A stretch of 64,000 nucleotides of DNA from Sphagnum magellanicum. Its lineage: Eukaryota > Streptophyta > Sphagnopsida > Sphagnales > Sphagnaceae. Below the pieces are notes generated by a model. That model searched no databases. It was not told the DNA's origin and worked only from the letters and a program-made list of their open reading frames with translations. Shown here in pieces: positions 12,683-26,257 of the stretch (positions within the stretch are counted from its first letter, which is position 1; each line of letters begins with the position of its first letter). The position numbers and the translations under genes were made by a program. The stretch is from positions 15,183,666 to 15,247,665 of the forward strand of contig CM038919.1 in the NCBI GenBank assembly GCA_021904315.1, read 5' to 3'.

Positions 12683-15600
12683 TTACAAGTCAGCAAAAGC
12701 ATGATAGTATATTGAATCAGAGATGATGTACCGGACTGCTGCTGCACACGTGGCTACAGTCAGTACTCCTGACAAAACTACAATGCACCAGTGCCATGTT
12801 AGCCTCCATGTACTGAACCCCTTTCCCTTCACCTGCAAGTTTACATAGCCACAGAAATTATCACTCAAGCATCAGAACATCTTGATCGGTTATGAGATTT
12901 GGGCTTTGGACATATATCTCCAAACCAAGCTTCTACAGGTCAAACAATCATTGAGATTGCTTTCAACAGTGGCTGACATGACTGCTTGTAATTTGAAATT
13001 TATATCAGTTTGCTATATCTGTAAAATTGCAGAGATAGATCCCAACAACAATAATTTGAAGGCAATGCGACTATGAGTGCAGTCATAACCTTATGAGAGT
13101 TGCCCACAAAGTGTCAGACCATCACCTTCATCATGGACAGCAATGACAAGCTGCCATGACTACAACTGACTTCATCAGCTCCCAGCAGTGGGTGAAGATA
13201 AGTATAAAAATAATCCACCCAAAATCTGTGTCCTGAGTTTCTCTTGCATTTCCAGAAGCGACTGGAAGTCTCAGTCCTTACAGACATGGCCATCTGGATC
13301 CATGGCAAGTTCTCTCATCACTTTGCAGCTGATTTATCCCAGCAATGAGGAATATTAGTCGCACTATTGTAGAAGATGGTAGTTGCACATAGTGAGAGAC
13401 TTTGAAGTGTTGCTTTGGGAGAAAAGAAGGTATGGGAGTGTATTGAGTTTTGTAGGAAGAGAAAAGAGACCTTGAGGTACATGTGGTGGATGATGCCAGA
13501 CTCAAGAGGGAAGGCCGCCATTGCACCGGTGAGGGTGATGAAGTCTCCAAAGAATGGCAGCAAAGCTCCAAGGAATGTGCTGATAGTGATGTATGTGCCT
13601 CGTGTGATGAGGCGGACAAGCATACTGTGAGCAGACCAATCACCCTGATCCTTTCTGGCAAAGTGTGTGTCCATGAACTCATACATGGGCGTTGCATAGA
13701 TCTGTATAAAACCCCTCAACTCTTCAGTTTTTAAAAAATCCAGGTTCTTTGCAGACAGACAACATGTGCTCAGTATGCCATCTATGTAGGCAAACACAAA
13801 CAATTTGGGCCTTTGTGAAGGATGTGAACTTACATGGAGAGACACAATAGCTTGCAAGAAGGCAGCAGCATTGGCAATTGTCACCAAGGATTTTGGGCCA
13901 CCAAGAGAGAGCAACAGGTAAGGGTTGGCTGTGTTTCCATAAGCCCAGTAACCCACAAAGGTGAGAACTAAGAAAGGGAAGGTTCCGACTGTGAACTGCA
14001 TTCCAAGAGCCTTATAGATGTTTGTTGTTGTTGGCTGTCTAATTGTTGCCTGCAATGCCAAACCTGTGTAAGGTCCTGCCATACCTTCAACAATAAACAG
14101 ACAAAGACATTTCCCTATTGACATATACTCTTGCCATGCTGCTCGAAGTAAGAAAAAGATTGCATCATCAGGATGGGGGACTACCTGCATCTCAGGTAGG
14201 ATGCCAGTATTGTATGCAAACGCTATTGTAGCTAGAGCTCCGATTGCATTGAATGTTCTATCAGCTTTTGTGCCTTTCAACGAGTAGTCCCTGGGTCCAG
14301 CTTTCAGACCTGTACAGGTTCCCCATGATATCAGGTAAGCACAATGAGTCTTTCAATGATTCATGCTGTACCCTCTTCAAAGGGAGACTTGGACAGGAGC
14401 AGATGAGTTGTATCAGCCATGTCATGCCCAGTTTAGATGAGAAACCAAATAAAGCAAAAAACTACTGTACATCAAGCAGGAGAGACCGAGACAGAGACAG
14501 AGGACATACCATCAGAGAATGCAACACCTATGGCAATACAGGTGTAGATGAGAGACAGAAACAGTGAGCAGGTTGAGAAGAACCGCAGTGCATGTAAATT
14601 GGGAACCACAAAAGCAAACAAGCCAAAACAGACACCCGCAACCACAATCCAGTCTGCCAGCTTGACACTGGTGTCATCAGTGAATGCCCCCCATATTGCC
14701 TGCCCACCCACACCAAGCTACAACTCAGTACATAGCTTCAACACTACAATGGTCAAGTTTCTTGACATAGAACATGCCATGAACCTGAATTGATGGTCAA
14801 AACTGAATCAGAACACTAAAGAAGGCGTAGTAAAGATTCCCCAAAATGCTGGCTTAACCCATCTATCTGCTTGCATGTTGGCAATCAGAAGATCAATCTA
14901 AAAACATGCTTCAGCTTAAAGATCTGTATGGGATTTCCATAAAAAGTGTACTAAACTGATGAGGCTCACAGTGTACAATCAAGGATCCACTCCTTGATGA
15001 CAAAGGTATTGTTTCTGCTTTTAGTTCCAAGAATGCCTCGTCATCTGCTTGCAAAAACACATCATCGCTCCATCATACTACACTGGATCTGTATGTGAAC
15101 TATTTCTGTTTGGCAATGAGGTGGTGGCAGAACACAGAAGTACTGCATTCCCCTGTTATTGAGCTTTCATAGTTCTGGAGGCAAGTACCTTAAGAGCTTC
15201 ACCAGCCAGAATGATGGTTCCCACATTTGCAATACTCAAGTTGAAATACTGCACAAACCATGTTGCTCTGTACATGCCACGACCTAGAAAATGCACAGCC
15301 AATAAACACACAGGTCATCCCATGACTAATTTGAGCCTCGAAGAAGCTCACGCATTACAGATTTACAGAAAATCAGTAACTGGCTCTAGTAATGCTTTTT
15401 TAGCATCTTGCCATCAATAATAGCATGTCAGCTTGAGCTCAAGCTCTCTATACACATGGGATATGATGGCCTGAGATGTGTACCATAGATATGACCTGCA
15501 AGGTCACGGTATCGAATGTGGCGCTTCCCACCAGTCTCATGAAGACTTCCCAGTAAGCAGTTGTTGTAGAAAGAGATCACACCACCTCCGATGAGGCAGA

Positions 15601-16249
15601 GAGAGCCAGTTGCAAAACCCAGGTATGCCATGATGAGAGCTGGATAGCCTAGTATGAAAGCATTGTTGAGAGCTGCAATGAAATGGAAACCCACCTCCCA
15701 CCAGCTGTCTGCAAAAATGAACAACACCACATTTCTTGCAAATCGTCATCACACAGACCAACCTAGTTTCTTTCAGAAATCCCCTAAAGCTGAACTGAGA
15801 CCTTCAAACCCTAGGAAGGGTGGTCAAAGGTTTCTGTGTGCCTCTCTCTCAAAAGACCCATCCATCATTGAAGAGGGGTTTTTTTTTTTCTGATGCATAT
15901 ATATCGCTTTCCTGCATTTGAGATTTCCAGCGAAGTAGCTGAGAAGACTCTTGGAAAGATGCGAATTTTTTTGGCAGGACGAGCCGGCAAACGGAGTAGT
16001 GAAACTCTGTTAAAACAGCAGCGAGCACACGAGAGTGCGAGAAAGGGTTTCGAGACCTTGTCCGACGCGATGGACCGTCTCCCTGGACACCGGGACTGAC
16101 CACCCAGACTTGGAGCCTTCATGATGATAATGATCTCCACCACCATGGCCTGCTTCCGGGTCCCCACCCAATTGCCCATTTTGCACATCTCCTCCGCCAA
16201 CATTGAGCGATGGTAACGGCTGCTTCACTCCCTGATCCACCACAGCCAT
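12683..16249 (-). CDS. ProT: Proline transporter (ProT-type AAAP amino acid permease), 8 exons, intact
   Basis: A multi-span plasma-membrane carrier of the amino acid/auxin permease family. Known ProT members move proline, glycine betaine and GABA with protons. Exons on the minus strand: 16249-16057, 15708-15484, 15283-15189, 14699-14510, 14309-14185, 14049-13834, 13701-13471, 12832-12683. All introns are GT-AG (132-638 bases) and phases agree, giving 1425 nt and 474 residues. ProT hallmarks are GGKRHIRYRDLAGHIYG at the end of exon 2, ATIRQP at the start of exon 6, TPMYEFMDT in exon 7, LLPFFGDF and TLTGA later in exon 7, and a C-terminus ending YHAFADL, as in Arabidopsis ProTs (about 440 aa). 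The extra length is a hydrophilic Gly/His-rich N-terminus of about 60 residues. I chose the ATG at 16249 (A at -3, ATGGCT context); an in-frame ATG at 16324, preceded by an in-frame stop, would add 25 residues. No sign of decay. It stands alone, with no operon-like neighbours. Confidence 0.92.
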
Positions 16250-17440
16250 CTTTTGGAAACCCGTAAGTTCATCACCTCCTTCACAAAACGTCATCGCGGC
16301 GCCGGATACTTTAGTCCCCACCATGTCCTCGACTCTTTGTCAGGAAAACAGAAGCACTTACCGCCGCCCCTTTCTTTTCTAACTCACTACAATCCTCCCC
16401 ACAAAGCTCCACAAAGCTCCCCAAGACTGTCACAAGCTATGGCTCCAAGAAAAACTGTTCACAAGGACAAAAATCAGCCTTGGCAAAGACCTTCTTCCTC
16501 GGAACATCCCCTAGTAATGCAACATTGTGCGAAAGAAGGAACACTCCCGGCAACAAAGGCTTCTTTGATGTTCAACTGCGGATCCTCTTTCCGTTCCGAG
16601 CTTCTTCCATCTGCTCTCTCTCCTCTGCGACTACTTCCTCTAACCCAATACTCAAGTAAAACCGCATCACAGCTACCGAGATCAAAACAAACACATACTT
16701 ACAACTACCTCCGAAATGTCGCAATTCCACTAACCATAAAAATTCCGTCTAGAACGCATGTCAAAGCAGTCGCAGCAGGGTGTCGAGAGTGTGAGGGTTA
16801 CAGGGAGAAAATGCAAGCTGCTGTGGGGCTCATGCACTAAGCTCCAGTTCTCCTGCTACGCTGCAGATCTTATCTTGTTCCCCTAACATGTAAAATGGCT
16901 ACAAAGTGTTCTTTTGTTGCCGCCGCTACTGCAGACCGGGGCGGGAGTCACAAGCCATCGAAGAAGCTCAACCGGGTGCTGCTGGAACCAGCTTCTGAAT
17001 ATGCAGTAGCAGTAGCAATAGTAGTAGCACTCACAGTAGTGTGAAGTCGAGGAGTGACGCAACTTTTGTGCGGCGCGGTAGCGAAAGCAACACAACAACA
17101 ACAGTAGTTGTGACAACAGCAACAGCAACTCCCAAACGCCATCACGCTCTCTTGCAGCTGCGGTAAGAGTTTTTTTGTAGAGAGTTTAGTTGGTTGGTAG
17201 TAGAGACTGTAGTGTGTTTGGTGTCGGACAGTGGGGTCCAGTGCTTCTGTTCCAGTTTGCACAGAGATGGCGATCCCTGAACATGAGGCCCAGTAGAGAC
17301 ACTGGAACGCCACGCCCAGACGAGTCCTCAAAGCGAGGGAAGGGGAAGAGAAAGCAAGTGGTGGGCCCCTCCATCCACCCTGCCCCCCTCAACTCCCACC
17401 CGCCTTATTGCATTTGTCAGGCTGCTAATTTTCACTCTTA
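16250..17440 (-). promoter_or_regulatory. 5' flank and probable promoter region of ProT
   Basis: This GC-richer stretch lies directly upstream of the transporter and should hold its 5' UTR and core promoter, but I cannot fix a TATA box or start site. At about 16995-17135 there is a mixed triplet repeat (CAG, TAG and CAA words). The long frame on the opposite strand, 16253-16840, overlaps the expected 5' UTR and shows no family resemblance, so I do not call it a gene. Confidence 0.4.
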
Positions 17441-19167
17441 ACCAAGCCCTGCTCTTTGCTTGCTTGCTTGCTTTCTGCTACTCCTCCTGCTTCCAGACAG
17501 CCATGACCCTTGACAGATTAATTAACTTGCAGATTTGCCCCCATTCTGTTTTCTGCCTGCCATCGCCAAAACACATACGTACCTACACTTTAACAGAACC
17601 GGTAGAATTTTTCCAGTGGATCTACAGCCTAAGGTGCTGCTGGCTGCCTCCTCTCCTCTGAAATTCAATCGCAGCCATCCGTGATTTTAAATGGACAACT
17701 TCTACCGGATCTTTACTCCGGGTAAGGACCTCACCAATGGCCCAGTTCTATGGCCTCCTCCTTCTGGGAATTTGGGTCCCATGCACAGGTCCCACATTGC
17801 ATGGGTCCCTTATTCCAAGAAGGGGCCGTCTTTACCCTGCACAATAAAGAGCCAGTAACACACCTCGATGGCACGTTATCTTCAATAAAATTTCTGTCTC
17901 AAGAGAAGAGAGGATGGCACCAATTTGTTCCTAGTGTAAACCTAATTTAAAACAAATAACAAACACATGATTTTCTCATAGCTCATCTCTTCTTCTTATG
18001 TGATCCCCATAATTTCCCTTGTTTTGTTCACAAAATCTTAAACATTGTGAGAACGAAATTAGGGACTTCTCTTCAAGGAATTTTACATTCTTGTCATTCC
18101 AAGGATTCTCCTATGTGAAGGTTGTGAATTCCTTCCTACCATTCATGGTCTCAAAGAAAGCCCATGAATTTGAATCTCAACCATGGAAGGGGTGACCAAC
18201 ATCTCTTGGGAATTTTGATTGTGAGTAATTTTTGTCATGTGAGCAACTTTCTATGACTAAAAAAAAACTTGTGACAAAAAATTAACAACAAATTGAACTA
18301 TCAGCAAACAACTCTAGTACAAAAAGCTTCATCCCCTTGAAAAGCTTTTTAGATTATTAGAGAAAAATGATTAAAAGAAAAAGATGATTTTTTTATTATT
18401 GTGTTTAAGGGGCAATAATCTGAGCGACAATCCCTTTTTATTATTTTGTTCAAAATGTAAAGAGCAGTGATTTTGTTGGGTGAGGGGAAGCCACCAAAAA
18501 TTCCCTTCAACTTTACTTCTAAAGAAAATTATAAACATTAACAATATGTCATAGATGAATGGTTGGGAATTTTGGGAACCCACTATTGTCGCTATTTTCA
18601 TCATGCCCACCTCAAAAACATGAGTCTAAAAATATATCTTAATGGCCCAAGCAACATTAGGCACATTAAACATTATACACAGCAGTCCATGTAAGATTTC
18701 AACAAGTTTTTTGGTCCAAAACCATTTAGGATGTAAATGAAATAGTGTAAACCCAAACTTATCTCCCTTCGCCCTTTGGACCAATGAGGCAATTTAAATT
18801 TTGGTGTATTTCAAGCCCAAATGTAAAGCTCCCCTTATACTTTGGGTCATTTAAGGGGTTGAGATCCTCACAGTCTACTGCCTCAAAGATTATGTATTGG
18901 TATAGAATTTGGACATAAAATTTGGCTGGAACTTGGTTCAATGAGTGAGTGATATCTAGAAGACTATGTGTGCATATGATGTTTGAGCATGGTCGTTAAA
19001 AGTGCATGCATCAAGATAAAAAGTTCTAAACCAAGTAAGCCAAGATTTTAGTTTAAAGTTGGAACCTGCAGTAACAAGGCAGAGTTATTACTCTATGACA
19101 TGCTTGTTCTTGTTTTTCTGCAGAGGGTTGTGGATGGCAGCACAAGACTATAATAGGAAATTTGAGA

Positions 19168-19410
19168 GGCTTGATTTCTAGAACTAATGAGTGTGATTTT
19201 GGGGATTCTGGGTTGCGGACATTTCGTAAAGCTTAGGTTTCTAAGACTAATGAACAGGAGTTGGTGGGTTTCGGGTTGTGCAATAGATAGGCTTGATTTC
19301 TAGGACAATCAACTTATGGGTGGGATTTTTGGGGTTCTGGGCTGTGGAAATATGAGAGGCTTGATTTCTAGCACTAATCAGCAAGTTTATGGGGATTTTG
19401 TGACGTTTTT
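19168..19410. repeat. Diverged tandem repeat, about 59-68 bp units, 4 copies
   Basis: The phrase GGCTTGATTTCTAG, or a variant of it, recurs at about 19168, 19231, 19290 and 19358. Each is followed by a G-rich stretch containing TTCTGGG or TTCGGG. Unit lengths of 63, 59 and 68 show that the copies have drifted. Confidence 0.7.
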
Positions 19411-21668
19411 GTAGAGCATTGTTGGTCAGTCCATGTAAGGGGACCAAAGATTATTGTAGTTTTGGTGGAGAGCATTGTAGATCAGTACCTTTGGCAGACC
19501 CAGGAAAATGACAGCATCTTCTTGGAACCAGAGATGAAAGATGGCAATTTGCTTCAAGGTTATCAATGTTCTGGGCTAAGGTTATCAATGTTCTGGGCTG
19601 AGTTTATCTAACAAGTTGTGGCCTATTTGCAGTTGCTTTGGTACATCATTAGATGAGGGAAAGCAGATATTTTGATAAGGTGCTAGTGCAAATTTTTAGA
19701 AAGTTATGCACTAGGTAACCAGCCAGAGGATACAGGTTACCAGAAATAAGTGAGGTGTGGGAGAGTTAATTCTGGTAACCAGTGTTCTTGAGCTGGTTAT
19801 CAGACATAACCTTCTGTTTAGAGGTTTGAAAGTGACCCAATAACCCTCTTGTGGGCAGATGAAAAGTTTCATAACCTTCTTGAAGATGGACCAAAACAGA
19901 CATATAACCTCCTCTCTATGGATGAAAATCCATAATCATTCTCTGTCTGGATGATGTGTGCAAGGGGGAAAAAAAAAAGAGGGAGATGTTATGCATCGTG
20001 AGAGATGAGGGGAGGGCCAATTAGAAGCTTGAAAAACACTGAACAGAAGGTTATGGTTTGAACTATGTTACAGAATGTCTTTCAGATCTGGATAGACCAA
20101 GTTGTTGCAAGGACTCATGACTCACAACCACCTTGCAAGCTGATATTGGTTCACATTTGTCACCTGGCCATGTAATACAATACAATAGCCAACCCATAAC
20201 TTGGGATGAGGGTTACTGTACAGGTATGTATTATGGGCAGGTTAAACCATGGGAGGGGTAACAAGGAGCTCATTGCATAAGTTATGCCTTTTTTCAAAGG
20301 TTCAAAGAAAATAACTAAGGATGACAAAACTGCCTAACTTGTTAGGTAATTTCAATGTAAAATGAATTTGATAAAGAAAGCAACCTAGAGAGTAGAGCTA
20401 CCTATCTGTCATTTACAAACTACATCTTGGTTCAAGCAAAAAAGTTGTCCCCAAATGTTATGCAAAATGTGAAATCTTTTCCCACTGGGCCGAACCAACA
20501 AAGGAACAAGGTTGTGATTTCTGCCATGAAGTGTCCCACTCTTCAGAAGGAGACAATGGTCGTTACGATGAAAGAACAAGCAGCTGCAAGTTCAAACTCA
20601 AGAGGAATGATGAAACCATATAACATGGTTAGGTGATTTGATACGAATTTACTTTCTAAAAGTAAGCTGTAGAATCTAGCTTGGGTATCGGATTGGCTGG
20701 TCACCCACAAATATCCTTCCCTTTGGGGGCATAGCCAACAAAACAAGGAGGTTAGGTTGCAACTATTATGGCTGTTAGAAGGTGTGCGCCTCCAGAAAGA
20801 GACAATAACCCACAATGTGAAAGCACACCCAGAAGGCAATGCTTAGTTACCAAACTTTGCATCATTTCAAGCTTACAAGGTCATATTCATCATCATAATC
20901 ATTGTTTCCTTATCAGTTCATGCAATGATCATTCAAACCTGTTTTGTGCTTTTGTCTTGGTTTTTGTGTTATAACTACTGTAATGTCAATATTATCATTA
21001 CTTTTTTTTGGTAGTCCACTAATCATATCTTCTTCTTTCTTAAAAAGTTCAATTGGTTTGCAAGGCACCATGTCTCATGTGCATGTGCCTGGAAATGCAA
21101 AGTGCAACCAGGAAAAACCTGAAAGACAGAGTGGAGAGAGCCCTACTTGTCCTCAAAGAGAGTCAAATCCTTGTGACTCATGACAAGAAATTTAATAGTC
21201 TTTCAAAGGTTCAAACTGAAAGAGCACGGATTAGTGTTTGGTCACTTTGTGTGACGTGTAGGGGGCAGGTCCCCCCCCCCCTGCCCATATTGTCTTTGAT
21301 TCAGTCTCTTTGCAATGGATTCTTTCCATTTGCTTCTCTTCTTCTTTTATTAAATGGAAAGGCCGCTTTGAGAAGACTGGTTACATTTTTTTAACCAATC
21401 TTGAAATTCCGTATGCAAAATTTCTTTGTAAATATTTTTGTAGATGGCTACTTTTGGTCAAATCCTTCCCTTTGAAGAGTAGAGTTGACAGTAGCCCTTC
21501 AGTACAGAGAGGAAGCCTGCACTTCAACTTTAAGCCAGACCCCTTACAATTCCAAGGGCATTCCAAGATTACAGATGCACATCAGTCAGATGTTCAGACT
21601 GTTGACATTACTTATGCCAAGTTTCAGCCCACATGAGACAAGGAATTTGGGGCATGCATATGAGAGAG

Positions 21669-21692
21669 TCTTTTCTTTTCTTTTCTTTTCTT
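21669..21692. repeat. TTTTC pentanucleotide microsatellite
   Basis: Four to five uninterrupted TTTTC units, read directly from the sequence. Confidence 0.85.
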
Positions 21693-22085
21693 TGGTGTTC
21701 TTAGGGTGGGTTGCCATGGTAGCCTGCCCGCCCACCTGCCTACCCACTAATTCAGTGCTGACCACCCAAATATTTGGGGGTTTTCCTAGTGAAGACTGGC
21801 TCTAATAAGCCAGTATTCTAGCATGCTTGCCCACTATTATGTTGGGTGGGGCAGAACCCACCATAACGACAAATGCCCATCTAAACATACAAGATACTTA
21901 ACAAATATGTCCAAGCTCACAAAGATTTAGAGGGCTATGGAAGTGTTTACATGGTTTCCTAAATCTACAATGGCAATATGCCAACAAAGTAGGTACACAC
22001 AGCTAGCAGCCACCAATAGTTCTTCTTTGCCAGGAATTACACCAATGAATTATTTACCTTTACCAACCAACACAGCAACTCTAAT

Positions 22086-22087
<2 letters not shown>

Positions 22088-22117
<30 letters not shown>
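22088..22117. repeat. Homopolymer of 30 G
   Basis: Thirty consecutive G on the plus strand. A run of this length can form G-quadruplexes and is hard to sequence, so its exact length may be an assembly estimate. Confidence 0.9.
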
Positions 22118-22120
<3 letters not shown>

Positions 22121-22841
22121 TCATAGCTCAGAAATGTATTGATTGTAGACAAGATCTTGCAATCTGAATTTGCTAGCATTTGCAGGGGTTGTCAATTCTT
22201 AGTCAGATCAAAGGTGTGATCTCTAACCAGAGAAGTTGGTTAGTGAGATGTTCATAATGAAGTCAAAAAAGGTATAACCAATAAGCGAGCACCAACAGGG
22301 CTTGGTTCCACACATTCCATAAGGTCCTAGTCATGGGGAGAGAAACCTGAACACTGGAAGAGTTAAAGACATTTATGCATTGCACCACAATGTGATGAGC
22401 AGATTCACATGCCCATTTGCTAAACAACAGGTTTGCTAATCAGGGTTCTATTTTGCTTTTACCATCGTTTTCTAGAGCTACATTACCTTTTAATCTCCTG
22501 TAGTCTTAAGGTTATCTATGTTTTAAATGTCCTCATAGACTACTTGTTTCTTAGGTACTGAAGGTGGTGTGTATTATTTGACTTCCACAAGTATAATATT
22601 ATTGACAGAAAAATATTAGTTTTGTGTGTATCTGTACAGTAACATCAGGCAGTAACTGAGAGCCTGGTGTGGTTGGGTGGTCCTTAGTCCTTACCTTGCC
22701 AGGGTGACCTAACCTAACCTAACACCTATATATACTGGTACCTTCACCTTCTTGAGTGAGGCCTTTTAGTGACCATATTTAATCCAGGAAATGTTAAATT
22801 TCAACTCAGAGACCCTGATTTAATCTCAGGATGGGATATTG

Positions 22842-23113
22842 ACCATGGTTTAAAGTAACCAGAATAAATTTAGGATTTGTTTTACCGTGGTATCCATGTA
22901 GGTGCTGGTTCACCCAAGGTCTCCTTGCTTCACCATGGTTCAAAAAAAACTAAACAAATTTAGGGTTTTTACCTTGGTATTAGTGTAGGTGCCGGTTCAG
23001 CCAAGGCGTGCCTTCCTTTTCCCATGGTTAAAAGCAACCTAAATCAATGTAGGATTTTTACCATGGTACCAGTATAGGTGCTGGTTCACCCAGGCGTTCC
23101 GCCTTAACCATGG
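22842..23113. repeat. Tandem repeat, about 86-90 bp units, 3 copies
   Basis: Units begin with ACCATGG (CCCATGG in the third) at 22842, 22932 and 23021, and a partial fourth begins at 23107. Each unit contains TAGG(A/G)TTT, then a T-rich stretch, then GTAGGTGC(T/C)GGTTCA or close variants. The copies have drifted but stay in register. Confidence 0.8.
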
Positions 23114-24845
23114 TGGTTGAGTGTACATGTTTGAATTGAATTCCACAGTACACCACATAGCAAATCCAATAGGTGGGCGTGGGGGGTGTTCTCTTGGCAG
23201 GAGAAGTATAGATTCACTGCAGATGTTGAAGGTGGTATGCAGGGCAAGTAAGTACTTACTGTACTTCTGTGATGGGTTAATGAATTTTTTGGCAGCTTTC
23301 TTTTCACTACACGCTTCACTCTGGATTGTTTCAGAGACATATAGGGATCCAGCAAATAGGTATAGTCATCAATCAAGTCGTAAGTAGTTTTGCTAGGTAA
23401 CTGTTAACTCCGAAGCAAAAGAAAGCTCGAACAACAGAGCTCTTTCACACTCTAGGTAGGTACTCAAGTTAGGTGATTTATGTACACCCTTCAAAAACCC
23501 ATATGTTTTTGGTCAGTTTTGGGTAGGTATCTTGTAGACAGGGGAATATTAGAATTTTGAACTAGAGACATCTACTCTCAAACAATTTGGGTCTGTCTGA
23601 ATTTATGTACCACACTCCAATTTTGGCCTTATCTTTCAATCAACCAACGTGGGTTGCATATGCAAAACCAAAGTGTAAGACTGAGCAAGCCAATCCAAAA
23701 TGTAATTGGAAAGGTTAGGCTACTTGGCCTTTACTGGAGCTTACACTTCAAATTTAGTGACCTGGGCAGGCAAATTTTTAATAAAATATTCTGAGATTAT
23801 GAGCCCTTGAAACACATCATGAGAACATCATATTATTCCACCACCATTTGTTGAATGGTAGCTGTAATATGCTGTCACTCCAACTAACACATCATCATGA
23901 TGTCTTCACATTCCTTGCATTATAGGGAAAGAACATGAGGACTTTTTTATCTTCATTTTCCATTATAGAAGAAGACATAATGGTAGTTTTGATGAGTATG
24001 TTCATTTTTCATACCAGAAAATCCTAGTATTAAAGATGCAACCCCCTTTTTTAATTCCAGCTAGTATGGGTATCTAAATAGGTATGAGCCACTAAGGTAT
24101 ATATATATGGTATATATTCCAGGCTGCACATGAGTCTTGGTATTGTTTCTTCTTTTCTCTTTTTACTAGGATATATGAGCACTGATATGATATTTCCATT
24201 GGTCACTATACATGGAAATAAATGCCAAGGAGCCTTCATACAGGCAATTTGTTTGCCATAATCCTAAAGAGATTTGTTGCAATTCACAGCCACATCTTCA
24301 GAAATTGAGGAGCTGCACCCAATTCCAGCATGGGTGCAAAAAGCCTAATGCCATTGCCATATTCATACCAATGTTGTCCAGTTATCACATTTTAGGCTTA
24401 TGCTACGGATACCAATATAGTATATTTCCATTTTTTTAAAAGAAGAAAGATATGTTTTCGAAAAAAATTGAAATCTACTACCCCATCTGGTTACACATTA
24501 TTTTACTCTTTTTTTTAATCCCAGTTCTGAATATGCTAGTTTTCAATTTTCACAAAATGATGGATATGCCCAAAGCATATGCATATTAATTTTCTGATTT
24601 TATTACCTACCAAAAAATTTGCAACAATGAACTTAGAAAGCTAGACTTCTAGAATCAAACCAAATCTTGTAGGGGAATTGTGCCAATTCTATGAAGAACC
24701 AGAGAACTCTACTAAATTGTAGCACAAGTTTCCTAACCCAACCATACCCCACACAAACCCACCCCAACCCATAAAATTAGTCACCATCAACTTGCAATTC
24801 TTCAAAAAACTCATGTTCTTCAATCAAATCATAGTTATCCTCTAC

Positions 24846-25557
24846 TCATGTTTTCAAGTATTGTTTAAAGTCAAAAATTGGCTTGTAATTAGCAAGTGGG
24901 TCATAAGGCCAATTCTTCACAATAGTGATGATCCAATCCATGTTGTCCATTTGCAAGTGGCAATGCCTTAAAGCTATCAACAACCTAGCAATACTAAAAG
25001 CCCATTTAGTTTTTATTTGTGAACTCAAGATTCCAAAAATTTGTTTTGCAAGAAAACCCACATTCAAAAACTGGCCTTCATGCATGTGCCACCAAGTTAG
25101 TGGATATGCACATGCAAATGAAGAAATAGATACCCTCTTAAATAGAAACAACTTTATAGCGACTAATGCTAAAAAAGATTCCTCAATTGAGGCCCCACTC
25201 TAAACATATTTTCTTCAAACTCCAATCTCGCATCATCTTTTGTTGTAGCAATTGCAACAATATTGGGGTTAAACCATTCAAAACACACCGTCAAAAGCAA
25301 AATCACAATCTTGGCATCATATTCAAATGCCAATCTAACTACATTCCCGCATCCCACTAAATTTTTGACAATGCGCAAATCCTTGAAACATGGGTCCAAC
25401 ATAATTAACCATCATGTTGTAACTTTGTAATGCATCAAAAGACTTCAAAAAATCCAAAAAAGGTTTGATCATCCTTATAACTTCAAGTCACATATTATTA
25501 TGCAAAAGTAAGATCTCTACTTCAAAAGGTTCAAAAACTTCAGATGGGCTTGGTTAA
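24846..25557 (-). pseudogene. hAT-superfamily transposase fragment (C-terminal part)
   Basis: Minus-strand frames resemble the C-terminal half of plant hAT transposases. One stretch has LDPCFKDLR; further on come FLNVGFLAKQIFGI, SQIKTKWAFSIA and a closing NWPYDP, the usual order leading into the dimerisation region. The catalytic N-terminal half and BED zinc finger are absent, and the reading frame is not continuous, so the gene is dead. The similarity runs up to about 25557, exactly where the LTR of the next element begins, so that insertion (or a rearrangement) cut it. No hAT terminal inverted repeats were found. Confidence 0.7.
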
Positions 25558-26257
25558 TGTTAAAGCTAGAAAGTTTTTTAGGCCAATTTTGAAGAGTTGT
25601 AATTTTGTATCACAAATCAAACTTTATTGGTTTTTGTTATATAAATCGATTTTACACTTCTATTGATTTCACATTTCTACCAACTTTACATTATTTTTGA
25701 TTTTAGGTTACTATCAATTTTGAAATTTTATTTATTATTAGAACTAAAAAATCAGTTGTCACCTTTAACTTCAATTCCAAATTTTAAATAAGATAAGGTT
25801 GGATAACTTGGAGTTTAAGAAGATTTCTAGGGATTTTCAATTTTTTTGGAATCCCCACTATTTTTTACGCACTTGAATTCTTCTCTTGGGGAAGCTTGAG
25901 GGGTTTTTTTTCTAATCTTTTTATTTTGATACCACTATAATATAATTTGGCACTTTGAAATTTTTGGCATGAAGTGAGTTCTTTTTTTGTTCAAGTTTTT
26001 GCTTTGCAAAGTGTGTTGAAGTTGTTTTCCCCACTTGTTATTTTGACTATCAGCTTTGGATATGTTGCAAAGTTTTTTTATTGTTATTTATTTGTTTTCT
26101 TTTTAAAAAACTGGTAGGCTATTTGTTTAACTACTTTCTACATGTTTTAAAGTGACTATTTATCATTAAACACTAGTAGATTTGAGATGTTTAAGTCTAT
26201 ACTTATTTTCAATCAAATACCAAAAAACACCTAGGAATTGATTAGGTGGGTTTAACA
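25558..26257 (+). repeat. Left (5') LTR of the 25558-37723 element
   Basis: 700 bp, TGTTAAAGCTAG to GGTTTAACA, with short inverted ends TGTTAAA/TTTAACA. It aligns along its length with 36173-37723 once the solo LTR at 36708-37528 is set aside. Confidence 0.8.

Larger units (their letters stand above)
17441..24845. other. Intergenic DNA with small tandem repeats, no gene seen
   Basis: About 7.4 kb without a supported gene. Short frames are present but lack family motifs. The stretch holds the tandem repeats listed separately (19168-19410, 21669-21692, 22088-22117, 22842-23113). At 19559-19605 a short phrase containing ATCAATGTTCTGGGCT occurs twice in a row. Around 20480-20600 and 20735-20840 there are two weakly similar segments, perhaps an old local duplication. 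No transposon ends were found. Confidence 0.45.

Noticed and set aside
16253-16840. 195-codon open frame on the plus strand opposite the 5' end of ProT
   Set aside because: No family resemblance, biased low-complexity composition, and it overlaps the first exon and expected 5' UTR of the intact ProT gene on the other strand.
16948-17331. Cys-rich 127-codon minus-strand frame
   Set aside because: Its Cys run comes from a triplet repeat read in one frame; there is no real domain.
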